From Lachnospiraceae bacterium (GTDB lineage Bacteria; Bacillota; Clostridia; Lachnospirales; Lachnospiraceae), in the NCBI GenBank assembly GCA_017550165.1, contig JAFZQH010000027.1, forward strand, positions 62,001 to 126,000: a DNA stretch of 64,000 nucleotides, read 5' to 3'. The translations under genes were made by a program, and so were the position numbers. Positions 52,596 to 61,327 of this stretch are shown here, piece by piece. The notes under the pieces are model-generated. The model ran no database searches, had not been told where the DNA came from, and worked only from the letters and a program-made list of their open reading frames with translations. Every line of letters begins with the position of its first letter. Position 1 is the stretch's first letter.

Positions 52596-52623
52596 ATTAT
52601 AACACATAAATACCGTTCGTCAA
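52596..52623 (-). promoter_or_regulatory. Strong promoter of rpsU
   Basis: Minus strand -35 TTGACG (52618-52623), 16-base spacer, -10 TATAAT (52596-52601). Confidence 0.75.
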
Positions 52624-52674
52624 CTATTTTCGTGAATTAATATACCTTACTGGTACTAAAATATCAGTATGCCC

Positions 52675-52699
52675 AAGACAGAGAACCGTCCCCTGTCTT
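52675..52699. repeat. Type B palindrome, inverted orientation
   Basis: 18 bases past the alaS stop, between alaS and the rpsU promoter. May end the alaS message. Confidence 0.85.
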
Positions 52700-52717
52700 A
52701 TGCGCCGATAAAAATCT

Positions 52718-55393
52718 TTACAGCTGTCCTTCAAGGACCTTCTTCGCTTCTTCCAGGGCTTCCGGTATTCCGGCGGGGTTCTTGCCTCCCGCCTGAGCCA
52801 TGGCAGGCTTGCCGCCGCCACCGCCGCCTACCTTGGCAGCTACGGCCTTGATAAGATTGCCGGCATGAGCACCATTTGCCATAGCCTCCTCAGTGGCCAT
52901 AGACATAAGGTTAACCTTGCCGTCCACGTCGGATGCCAGAAGGATCACGCCCTGTCCCAGCTTGGTTTTCAGCTGGTCACCCAGGTCACGAAGACCGTTC
53001 ATGTCAACTCCTGATACGGAAGTAGCCAGCAGCTTAACGCCTTTGACTTCAACCACCTTATCCATAACATCCCCCAGAGCATCCTTTGCAGCCTTGCTCT
53101 TTAAGGACTCATTTTCACTTGAAAGGGCCTTAACCTCTTCCATAAGCTTCTCTAATCTCTCCACCAGGTTAGCCGGTGTGGACTTAACCACCCTGGCAGC
53201 CTCATTTAAGGTCTCCTCAATACCTGAGTAATAAGAGAGAACATTATCCCCGGTCAAAGCCTCGATACGCCTTACCCCCGCAGCGATACCGTTCTCCGAC
53301 AATATCTTAAATGAACCGATATCGGAAGTATTCTTAACATGAGTTCCGCCGCAGAGCTCCTTGGAGAAATCCCCCATGGAAACCACCCGGACCTCGTCCC
53401 CGTATTTCTCGCCGAAGAGAGCCATGGCACCGCTCTTCTTGGCCTCGTCAATAGACATGACAGCCGTCTCAACGGGAATGCCCTCACGGATCTTTTCATT
53501 TACCATAGCCTCCACCTTGGAAAGCTCTTCAGCCGTCATAGCTTCAAAATGAGAGAAGTCGAAACGGGTCCTCTCGGAATCCTGGAAGGAACCTGCCTGC
53601 TCAACATGGTCGCCAAGCACCTCTCGCAACGCCTTTTGCATAAGGTGGGTAGCGGAGTGGTTCCTGCAGGTACGGGCGCGGTTATCCTTGTCCACCCGGA
53701 GAGTCACCTCATCCCCGGTCCTGAACATTCCTGAAGAAACGTATCCCACATGGGCGTACCTCTCACCCACGGTCTTGACCGTATCCTCCACGATGAACAT
53801 GCCCTCACCGGTCTCGATGATCCCCTTGTCGCCCTGCTGGCCTCCCATGGTGGCGTAGAAGGGAGTTTCGGGGACAATGATGCTTCCCCGGTCGCCCTCA
53901 GCCAGAACGTCTGTGATCACGCCTGATACAGAGTCTCCGGACTCTTCCTCCTTAACCATAGCCGAAATCTTCGCTTTGTGCTCCAGCCTGTCATATCCGT
54001 TAAATACCGTGGTAATGGAAGGATCCAGTTCCTCATACACGGTGGCGTCAGCCCCCATGTAATTGGTGGTCTTGCGGGCAGATCTGGCCTTGTTCCTCTG
54101 CTCGTCCATACATTTATCAAATTCTTCCTCGTTGAAGGTAAATCCCTTCTCCTCCAGGATCTCAATAGTCAGGTCCAGGGGGAAGCCGAAGGTATCAGTC
54201 AGCTTAAATGCCTTCTCTCCCGAAAGCACCTTGGTACCGCTCTTGACCATCTCCTCCTGCATCTGCTCCAGGATGGACAGACCCTGGTCAATGGTCTTGC
54301 TGAATTTCTCCTCCTCCTGGGTCAGGACCTTAAGGATAAATACACGTTTTTCCTCAAGCTCGGGATATCCGTCCTTGCTCTCGGCTATAACAGTCTCGGC
54401 AAGATCAGCCATAAATGTTCCCTTGATCCCCAGAAGCCTTCCGTGTCTTGCAGCCCTTCTTATAAGGCGGCGGAGCACATATCCACGGCCTTCGTTGGAG
54501 GGCATGATACCGTCGGATATCATAAATGTGGTGGACCTGATGTGGTCTGTGATCAGCCTTATGGAAACATCTGCCTCCGGATCAGCCTGATACTTCACAC
54601 CGGCAAGCCCGCATATCTTATCCCTGATAGCCTTCATTGTATCAATATCGAATACGGAATCCACGTCCTGAACAACCACAGCCAGACGCTCCAGGCCCAT
54701 GCCCGTGTCAATGTTCTTGTTGGCAAGCTCGGTATATCCTCCCTTACCGTCCCCGTCAAACTGGGTAAATACGTTGTTCCATACTTCCATGAAACGGTCG
54801 CAGTCACAGCCCACCTTACAGTCAGGCTTGCCGCATCCGTATTTCTCACCACGGTCATAGTAAACTTCAGAACAGGGGCCGCAGGGACCGGCGCCATGCT
54901 CCCAGAAATTATCGCACTCTCCGTTCTCATCACGGTAGAACCTGGTGATCTTCTCAGCCGGGATGCCTATCTCCTTGTTCCAGATCTCAAAAGCCTCATC
55001 ATCTTCCCCGTAAATGCTGGGATAGAGCCGGTCGGGTTCCATACCCACCACCTTGGTGAGAAACTCCCAGGTCCAGGCAATGGCTTCATGTTTAAAATAA
55101 TCACCGAATGAGAAATTACCCAGCATTTCAAAAAATGTCAGGTGTCTGGCAGTCTTACCCACATTCTCTATATCACCGGTGCGGACACATTTCTGGCAGG
55201 TGGCCACCCTTCTCTTCGGCGGTATCTCCTGCCCTGTAAAATAAGGCTTCAAGGGCGCCATACCCGCATTAATGAGGAGCAGGCTCTTGTCGTTATGAGG
55301 AACAAGAGAAAAACTCTTCATCACCAGATGGTCCTTGCTCTCAAAAAAGTCCAAAAACATCTTTCTAAGTTCATTTACACCGTATGCTTTCAC
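52718..55393 (-). CDS. alaS: Alanyl-tRNA synthetase
   Basis: 891 residues. Catalytic domain (about 1-250, class II), tRNA-recognition helices, editing domain with HSATHLMQKAL (about 568) and CGGTH (about 672), and C-Ala domain with a GGGGGKPAMAQAGG glycine-rich tail. All conserved metal/editing residues appear intact. GTG 55393 is used: GGAGG is 7 bases upstream and VKAYGVNELR is the normal start. No T-box is visible in the leader; instead it carries a short palindrome hybrid (55412-55435). Confidence 0.96.
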   Translation of the reverse strand: MKAYGVNELRKMFLDFFESKDHLVMKSFSLVPHNDKSLLLINAGMAPLKPYFTGQEIPPKRRVATCQKCVRTGDIENVGKTARHLTFFEMLGNFSFGDYFKHEAIAWTWEFLTKVVGMEPDRLYPSIYGEDDEAFEIWNKEIGIPAEKITRFYRDENGECDNFWEHGAGPCGPCSEVYYDRGEKYGCGKPDCKVGCDCDRFMEVWNNVFTQFDGDGKGGYTELANKNIDTGMGLERLAVVVQDVDSVFDIDTMKAIRDKICGLAGVKYQADPEADVSIRLITDHIRSTTFMISDGIMPSNEGRGYVLRRLIRRAARHGRLLGIKGTFMADLAETVIAESKDGYPELEEKRVFILKVLTQEEEKFSKTIDQGLSILEQMQEEMVKSGTKVLSGEKAFKLTDTFGFPLDLTIEILEEKGFTFNEEEFDKCMDEQRNKARSARKTTNYMGADATVYEELDPSITTVFNGYDRLEHKAKISAMVKEEESGDSVSGVITDVLAEGDRGSIIVPETPFYATMGGQQGDKGIIETGEGMFIVEDTVKTVGERYAHVGYVSSGMFRTGDEVTLRVDKDNRARTCRNHSATHLMQKALREVLGDHVEQAGSFQDSERTRFDFSHFEAMTAEELSKVEAMVNEKIREGIPVETAVMSIDEAKKSGAMALFGEKYGDEVRVVSMGDFSKELCGGTHVKNTSDIGSFKILSENGIAAGVRRIEALTGDNVLSYYSGIEETLNEAARVVKSTPANLVERLEKLMEEVKALSSENESLKSKAAKDALGDVMDKVVEVKGVKLLATSVSGVDMNGLRDLGDQLKTKLGQGVILLASDVDGKVNLMSMATEEAMANGAHAGNLIKAVAAKVGGGGGGKPAMAQAGGKNPAGIPEALEEAKKVLEGQL

Positions 55394-55411
55394 GTTAAAA
55401 CCTCCAATAAC

Positions 55412-55435
55412 AAGACAGGGGAGGTCCCCTGTCTT
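55412..55435. repeat. Shortened palindrome hybrid in the alaS leader
   Basis: AAGACAGGGGA-GG-TCCCCTGTCTT: the left half of a type B unit joined directly to the mirror of itself, with the ACGGTTCTCTG half lost. It looks like the product of a deletion between an inverted pair. It lies 19 bases upstream of the GTG start of alaS. Confidence 0.8.
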
Positions 55436-55452
55436 AAAACTCACCAAACAGT

Positions 55453-55538
55453 AAGACAGGGGACGGTTCTCTGTCTTATGGCTTTCTGCCTACTCTATAC
55501 TTCACCATTCAATAAGACAGAGAACCGTCCCCTGTCTT
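55453..55538. repeat. Head-to-head pair of type B palindromes
   Basis: Type B at 55453-55477 and inverted type B at 55514-55538 with 36 bases between. Together with the hybrid at 55412 this fills the space between alaS and the small membrane protein gene. Confidence 0.85.
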
Positions 55539-55551
55539 ACGTCAAATAAAA

Positions 55552-55698
55552 CTACTCCTCCTCAGGCTCTGCCGCCTTCGCCTTCGCATCCTTGGCTCCG
55601 CGAAGCTTTACCCCGATGAAGCCTCCCACGATCATGATCGCCGCGAAGATAATCACCAATAGTCCGTATGATAAAAACTCATTAATAAAAGCAACCAT
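55552..55698 (-). CDS. Small single-span membrane protein upstream of alaS
   Basis: 48 residues from ATG 55698 (GGAGG eight bases upstream) to TAG 55552. One membrane helix (about 8-30, LSYGLLVIIFAAIMIVGGFI), then GVKLRGAKDAKAKAAEPEEE, a short charged tail. Clear ribosome site and amino-acid composition support a real gene. Not recognised; similar tiny membrane proteins are common in Lachnospiraceae. Located between the GGDEF/EAL gene and alaS on the same strand. Confidence 0.7.
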   Translation of the reverse strand: MVAFINEFLSYGLLVIIFAAIMIVGGFIGVKLRGAKDAKAKAAEPEEE

Positions 55699-55761
55699 CC
55701 GACATTCCTCCTTAGTTAAAAACCCAAAAACATTCTATCACAGTAACCATCATTATTCAAC

Positions 55762-58700
55762 CTAACCAGAACAATATATATACTTCTTTTCAAACTCCGG
55801 CGCCTCAATGGGGGTATCGAACAGGAATCCCTGGGCGTTGTAGTAGCCGCATTCGATAAGGAAGTTGGCCTGCTCCTCATTTTCAACGCCTTCAAATATA
55901 ACCTCCTTGTCAGCCGCTGCGATAAGTCCCGCCAGATACTCGATATATTTGCGGTTCTTCTTCTCAAGGCTGTTGTTAAGGAAGGACTTGTCCACCTTGA
56001 CGATATCAACCGGGGCGTTAAGCAACATATTCAGGGAACTCATGCCCGTTCCGAAATCGTCCATATCCACCACAAATCCGTTATCACGAAGCTGGGCCAG
56101 CACCCGGATCATGTCATCATCATTTGAAGAAATGGCGGACTCGGTGATCTCGATCTCGATAACGTCGGTGGGAATATTGTAAAACTGAGCCAGTTTCTTA
56201 AGCTCATCCACGAAATTATCATGATGGATGTTAAGCCTGGAGAAGTTCACCGACACGGGCATCAGCTCCTTGCCGTCGCTCTTCCACCGGTTCATGAGGC
56301 GCAGCACCTGCTCATAGATAAAGAAATCCACCTGGACTATCTGCCCCTGCTTCTCAAACATGGGAATGAACTCATCGGGAAAATGAGTCACGCCGTCGGG
56401 AGTGATCCACCTGGAAAGGGCCTCGGCGCCTATAACCTCTCTGGTATCCAGCCGGAACTTGGGCTGGAGATAGAGCCTGAATTCACCGTTGGCGATGGCG
56501 GTCTGCAATCCGCCTATGAAACGCTGCTCCTGCTCACGGGTCTTTCGCATATCCTCATCGTAGACAACCACGCCTGTCTCACCGTTGGCTTTGCAGGCCT
56601 TACGGGCCATGTTGGCGTTATCCATGGCGGTTTCTATATCGCAGTCCTCGGGCCTGAACATGAAAAGCCCGCTGGAAAGCTTGATATTACTGAGCGGGAA
56701 CTTCTTTTTAGTCTGGCGCTCAAATTTGGAATTGGCGCTAAGTATAACGGAATACTCCAGATTGCCTGGCTTGGCGACCCCTAAGGTCATAAAGAAATCG
56801 GAATAGATCCTGCAGGAGATATTGCTCCTCTTCCCCAGATACCTGCCGAAATCCCGCAGCAGGGAATCCCCCGCCTCCTGGCCGTAGGTATCATTTATGT
56901 AGGCAAAATTATTGATATCCGTAAATACCATGACAAGCATTTCATCCTTGCCAAGGCTGTCGGCCAGCAGGGCCGCTTCCTTCTTGAAGGCATCCACATT
57001 ATAAAGCCCCGTCAGCCGGTCACGGTCGGAGAGCTCGGTAATGATCTCCTGGTCTTTTTGCTGAACATCATTGATAGACAGGAAGATAGTCAGGATGTTG
57101 ACCATCTCGTAGAAGGTGCCCTTAACATAGTCGGACCATTCCCTGATGTTATTCTCATCTACGAAAAATACAAATCCCGCAAGTTTATTATCTATATAAT
57201 AGGTGTTACAGACCATGGACTTGACATGATATCCGCTGGAATCCAGGGTCCTGGCCCAATCGTCATTATCCATGTCGTTATAAACGAACATGCCCTTTTT
57301 ATCAAAACGTTTGGTGTTAAGCTTTAACAGGTTATGAACATCCTCGTGAAGAGGAGCTACTTCCCTTATGCCGTATTTCTTGGACCAGCAGTTGGTCATG
57401 ACCTGGGAATCATTTTTGCGGTCCATGCTGGTAATGATGATATCATCCAGATTATACCTCTCCCCGATACGCTGCAGCAGGAGGTTGGTGGAGCTGACGA
57501 TATCCCTTGAATTGACCAGAAGTCCGAAAGCAAATGAGAGCATATCAACGTCGTAATTCTCAATACGGTAATAAAGCTCCTTGGCGAACTGCTTGCTGTT
57601 CACATCGATAAGAGGCATGTTCTCCCTGTATGCCACGGTGCATTTGTTCTCCCGTTTTCTGGCATAACACATGGCAGAATAGGCTTCCTGGAACAAACGG
57701 TCAAAGCCCTTGGCCTCATCCCCGTAAGCGATACCGGAACAGCTTAAGATATGCAGGTTCTTCCTCTCCCCCGAGTATACGTTGGATATGGAATTACACA
57801 GTTCTTTTGCCTTCCCGTAGACTATCTCCTGCTCAACATTCTTGATCCAAATGGCAAATGTGTCCTGAGACAGACGTCCGCAAACATCCGATTCACGGAT
57901 CAGATTAAGGATCCTTCTGGAAACATTCTGGATAACAGTATCTGCAAACATGGAACCGAAGCTGCTGTTGACAGCCTGCAGATTGGTGATGCAGAGAACG
58001 ATAACAGCGCTCTGTCTGACGCCCCCCGCCTCGATGATCTCCTTGCAGGCAGACATAAAGTTCGGGAAATTATAAAATCCCGTAATGGAGTCATGCCTGA
58101 TGCCTTTTTCTACGCTTAAATCAGACTCCTGCTCCTTGGTAATATTTACGATACGTCCCGTAACCTTATGGGCGCGGGATTCCTGCGTAGCATCATTTTT
58201 ATAGAAGATCCGGTAGGTCTGTTCATCTCCCATATCCTTGATCTTCCTGTGAAATACGATCTCGCCGGTATTGGGAAAAAGCTGAAACCGCTCCAGCTCG
58301 GTATCCATGCGGTTAAGATCCTTAGGCGCAACAAAATGCATCCAGCGGTTGTCTTCAAAGAAGCTTTCCACCACGATATTCTGCTCATCTCCGAGAGGAT
58401 TGATCATGGGGACAACGAAGACATCCCTGTCTACATCATAGGAAAAGAGGATTTCTTCAGTATGGGGGTCTGAGGGCATCTTGGGAAATGTGCTGAGCTC
58501 GATCTCCATCTTCCTTTTCTGGGTGATATCCGTGATATGCACCTGAAAGAGGTCCGTATCATTGGATCTCTCGATGAAGCGGCACTTTAAGAGCAGCCAT
58601 ACTACCTCATCATCGCCTCTGTTGATACGGAGCTTGTATTCGAAGGTCTCAGCATCTGATCTTGACATGGAAAAACGCACTAACAGACGCTCATAATCCT

Positions 58701-58917
58701 CAGCGGAAATGAGTGACACAATATCTTCGCCGTTATTAATGATAAAATCCTGCTCATCACTGAAACCGAATGTGCGATAGAATTCATCATTTGCGTTCTT
58801 AACGGAAATCGATGTATTAACCGAGAAAACGGCGATACCGGCAGGTGCCTGATTGATAATGGTATCGATAAACTGGATAGATCCGTTCTCTCTGGCTTCC
58901 TTGCCAGAATCGCTCAT
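55762..58917 (-). CDS. PAS, two degenerate GGDEF domains and EAL: probable c-di-GMP phosphodiesterase
   Basis: 1051 residues, cytoplasmic. PAS (about 15-135), a second PAS-like region (about 150-265), a GGDEF-like domain (about 270-430) with RLSQDTF in place of the catalytic motif, a GAF-like stretch (about 450-620), a second GGDEF-like domain (about 640-790) with IYSDFF, and EAL (about 800-1045). The EAL site is intact: GAEALSRW, VNFSR, IEIEITES, DMDDFGTG, KVDKSF, EGVE and a late AQGF. It should therefore hydrolyse c-di-GMP, with the GGDEF domains as possible regulatory GTP sensors. It starts 12 bases after the GH25 gene and probably shares its transcript. Confidence 0.88.
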   Translation of the reverse strand: MSDSGKEARENGSIQFIDTIINQAPAGIAVFSVNTSISVKNANDEFYRTFGFSDEQDFIINNGEDIVSLISAEDYERLLVRFSMSRSDAETFEYKLRINRGDDEVVWLLLKCRFIERSNDTDLFQVHITDITQKRKMEIELSTFPKMPSDPHTEEILFSYDVDRDVFVVPMINPLGDEQNIVVESFFEDNRWMHFVAPKDLNRMDTELERFQLFPNTGEIVFHRKIKDMGDEQTYRIFYKNDATQESRAHKVTGRIVNITKEQESDLSVEKGIRHDSITGFYNFPNFMSACKEIIEAGGVRQSAVIVLCITNLQAVNSSFGSMFADTVIQNVSRRILNLIRESDVCGRLSQDTFAIWIKNVEQEIVYGKAKELCNSISNVYSGERKNLHILSCSGIAYGDEAKGFDRLFQEAYSAMCYARKRENKCTVAYRENMPLIDVNSKQFAKELYYRIENYDVDMLSFAFGLLVNSRDIVSSTNLLLQRIGERYNLDDIIITSMDRKNDSQVMTNCWSKKYGIREVAPLHEDVHNLLKLNTKRFDKKGMFVYNDMDNDDWARTLDSSGYHVKSMVCNTYYIDNKLAGFVFFVDENNIREWSDYVKGTFYEMVNILTIFLSINDVQQKDQEIITELSDRDRLTGLYNVDAFKKEAALLADSLGKDEMLVMVFTDINNFAYINDTYGQEAGDSLLRDFGRYLGKRSNISCRIYSDFFMTLGVAKPGNLEYSVILSANSKFERQTKKKFPLSNIKLSSGLFMFRPEDCDIETAMDNANMARKACKANGETGVVVYDEDMRKTREQEQRFIGGLQTAIANGEFRLYLQPKFRLDTREVIGAEALSRWITPDGVTHFPDEFIPMFEKQGQIVQVDFFIYEQVLRLMNRWKSDGKELMPVSVNFSRLNIHHDNFVDELKKLAQFYNIPTDVIEIEITESAISSNDDDMIRVLAQLRDNGFVVDMDDFGTGMSSLNMLLNAPVDIVKVDKSFLNNSLEKKNRKYIEYLAGLIAAADKEVIFEGVENEEQANFLIECGYYNAQGFLFDTPIEAPEFEKKYIYCSG

Positions 58918-58929
58918 AATAAAGTTCCT

Positions 58930-61155
58930 TTAAAATTTACCCTCGTTCATGTCTACTTTAGTGCTGATACCCGGGATATCCCCGTTGCTGGAGTACTGCC
59001 AGATATCATAGTGACCGCTGTAGTTGCAGGTCACGTTATATTGAGCTACCCACATGGTAAATGCACCGAACTTGGAAGGATGGAGATAGCTCTCGATCCA
59101 GCTCTTGCTTGCATATACACCGGCAGAATAGCCTGCATTCCTAACAGTATTGAGGAAAGCAACGGCGACATCGTCCTGGACATCGGGATGTGCCCTCTGC
59201 TCATCAGACTCCATATCGATAAATATGGGAAGAGAGATGGTCCCACCGCTCTTCTTGAGGACGCTGATGGCAAGAGACGCTTCCTCTATGGCCTCGGCTT
59301 TGGTGGTGGCTCTGGAATATACATAGAGTCCGCACCTTATTCCGTTGGCATTGCAGCCCTTGATATTGGTCACTGCATAATTGTCTTCGGCAACGCCTCC
59401 CGCGGTTCCCCTGAAACCTGCCCTGATTATGGCAAAACTGATAGCCGTCTTGGCCTGTGACCAGTCGATGGCGCCCTGCCACTTAGACACGTCTATACCG
59501 ATACCGCTGGTAAGAAGCGCTCCGTCATTACCGAAATTATACTTTACGCCACGGATAACCTGTGTACCCGTAACCTTCTCATTCTTTGCATTAAAGTAAT
59601 ACTGTGCACCGCCGATGGTCTGCCAGCCTGTATACTTGGTAGCCCCTTTGGCCTTCTCCTCATAGAAGAAGGTGGCATTGGCATTGTAGTCTTCCAGGGT
59701 GGCTGCATTGGCACCTGTATCATCGCGGAAAAGAACCCGTCCCTGAGCGTCCTTAAGCTGTTCATTGGATCCGTGAACAGTAACATTTACCAGTACTTCC
59801 ACAACCTTCTCCCCCGAATTGGATACGGAAGGAGTCTCCTGCGTCTCCGATGAACTTCCCGAAGAAGAGGGCTCTGATGGAGACGGCGTCGCAGAACCTG
59901 TGGAGGGCTCTGTGGAAGACGGTGTCTCCAAGCTCGAAGGATCGCTTGAGGAAGGTTCCGTAGAGGAAGGCTCTGTAGATGAAGGCTCCGTGGAGGAAGG
60001 TTCTGTGGAGGAAGCCGCCACAGATGACTTAACCTCTGAAGAACCTGTAAGTATCCTGGTCACCTTGACGGATACCTGACCCGTCAGTTCCTCCTTCGGG
60101 ATATCACCAAGGGATGAAATGGTAATCCTGTTACCGCTTATGGAAGCAGATATGCGGTCCGATAAGGATTCTACCGAGATCCTGTCCGTAGCACCTGCTG
60201 CAACGCCGATGACAACGCTGTCTCCGTCACTGATCTCCGGATAGAGGTCTACCTGCTTGGAAACGGTGACCCCGTCAGTATCCGCAGGACTTGTGGGATC
60301 AGAGGAAGATGCTTTGATCTCAGCAGCTGTGGTCTGAGCATATACACCCGGCTGCTCAATGGCCGTGGACTCGATGTACTCAACCGTATCCTCGAGTACA
60401 GCCTCAGTGGCAACCTCATGGACCGGCTCAACATCACCGGCTTCGGCCTCAGTCACAACTCTCTCCTCGATATCCTCGATGGGCTTGTATTCAACAGTAT
60501 CCTTTATCGTGGTAGTCTGTGTATAGGCAGACGCCTCGTAGTTATTGTCAGGAACGTAACAAAGGGAAAAGTCTCCCGGCGCCATCTTCTTCTGGGTGAT
60601 ACGGCCGTCCTGGTTATCATCGGTATATACGGTACCGTTCAGGGCCTTAAGGGCATCCTTGTAATCACCGATGGCACTGACTTTCTTCTTGTTAAGCTCG
60701 CTTACTTTCTCTTTAGTCTTGTCGGAGGGCGTCTCGTTGACCTTCTTGATCTCATCGTTGATCTTAGCTATAGCATCAACGTAAGAATTAAGCTTCTTCG
60801 CGTCATTAACGGAAACAAGCTTAACGGAGAAGTTCTGCCCCTTGATCTTCTGGTTATCATTATCCAGGAAGAAAATGTCCAGGTCCTTCTCAATGGAGCT
60901 GGCCGTTATCTTAACGGGACTGAATTGGATCGCAACCTCCTCTTTTACTTCCTCGGCTTTGGATTCCACTACGGTCTCCTTAACAGCCTCAGAGCTTGCC
61001 TCAGATGTCACCTGCACACGATTATTGTTCATGACAGGAGCTACGGCAACCGTGGTGGCACATCCACCCACCACAACCGTGGCTGCAACGCCCATGCTGA
61101 TCTTCTGCGCCAGCGAAAAGGCCCTGAGCCACTCCAAAAATTTCAAGAATTTCAT
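58930..61155 (-). CDS. Membrane-anchored GH25 lysozyme with Ser-Thr-Glu-Pro linker
   Basis: 741 residues. Cytoplasmic start, membrane helix (about 18-38), coiled-coil region (about 110-165), beta-rich part, low-complexity SSTEP repeats (about 380-430; 15-base units), cell-wall-binding-like repeats (about 500-545: GWQTIGGAQYYFN, GVKYNFGNDGA), and a GH25 muramidase (about 550-741) with IDVSKWQG, AIIRAGFRG, PIFIDMESDE. Catalytic acids of the DxE type (FIDME) are present. Cleaves or remodels peptidoglycan outside the membrane. The promoter lies at 61282-61310; leader of about 115 bases. Confidence 0.9.
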   Translation of the reverse strand: MKFLKFLEWLRAFSLAQKISMGVAATVVVGGCATTVAVAPVMNNNRVQVTSEASSEAVKETVVESKAEEVKEEVAIQFSPVKITASSIEKDLDIFFLDNDNQKIKGQNFSVKLVSVNDAKKLNSYVDAIAKINDEIKKVNETPSDKTKEKVSELNKKKVSAIGDYKDALKALNGTVYTDDNQDGRITQKKMAPGDFSLCYVPDNNYEASAYTQTTTIKDTVEYKPIEDIEERVVTEAEAGDVEPVHEVATEAVLEDTVEYIESTAIEQPGVYAQTTAAEIKASSSDPTSPADTDGVTVSKQVDLYPEISDGDSVVIGVAAGATDRISVESLSDRISASISGNRITISSLGDIPKEELTGQVSVKVTRILTGSSEVKSSVAASSTEPSSTEPSSTEPSSTEPSSSDPSSLETPSSTEPSTGSATPSPSEPSSSGSSSETQETPSVSNSGEKVVEVLVNVTVHGSNEQLKDAQGRVLFRDDTGANAATLEDYNANATFFYEEKAKGATKYTGWQTIGGAQYYFNAKNEKVTGTQVIRGVKYNFGNDGALLTSGIGIDVSKWQGAIDWSQAKTAISFAIIRAGFRGTAGGVAEDNYAVTNIKGCNANGIRCGLYVYSRATTKAEAIEEASLAISVLKKSGGTISLPIFIDMESDEQRAHPDVQDDVAVAFLNTVRNAGYSAGVYASKSWIESYLHPSKFGAFTMWVAQYNVTCNYSGHYDIWQYSSNGDIPGISTKVDMNEGKF

Positions 61156-61176
61156 AGCTAATGCTTTCCTCCTCTG

Positions 61177-61197
61177 CCCTCAATCTTCGATCGAGGG
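61177..61197. repeat. First-hairpin fragment of the 64-bp repeat
   Basis: CCCTCAATC-TTC-GATCGAGGG, matching the first stem of the copies at 35277 and 52496 but without the rest. Located in the GH25 leader, 22 bases from the start codon. Confidence 0.55.
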
Positions 61198-61281
61198 AGT
61201 TATCTTAGCTTACAATCGTCAAAATGCTCCCCAACATTTTGGCAACACCTATAAGGCGGCATACCTTGCCACCATAAACAA

Positions 61282-61310
61282 ATTCTACACCATATTAAAA
61301 AGAATTGCAA
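61282..61310 (-). promoter_or_regulatory. Sigma-A-like promoter of the GH25 and GGDEF/EAL genes
   Basis: Minus strand -35 TTGCAA (61305-61310), 17-base spacer, -10 TAGAAT (61282-61287). The leader also holds a CAAAATG...CATTTTG hairpin. Confidence 0.7.
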
Positions 61311-61327
61311 ACAAAAAAAGAAAAAAT

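Noticed and set aside
53978..55111. Open frame of 377 codons on the plus strand opposite alaS
   Set aside because: alaS on the minus strand has full family motifs and a ribosome site. The opposite frame has no start signal and low-complexity composition expected of a reverse-strand shadow.
20007..55538. Insertion sequence or transposase gene
   Set aside because: All long frames in these regions belong to recognised non-transposase families, so any mobilising enzyme must be outside the window.
55394..55551. T-box riboswitch in the alaS leader
   Set aside because: No specifier hairpin or T-box sequence is visible; the leader is filled by palindrome units instead.
59870..60010. SSTEP-coding 15-base tandem repeats as a separate repeat element
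   Set aside because: They are an in-frame low-complexity linker of the GH25 protein and need no other explanation.
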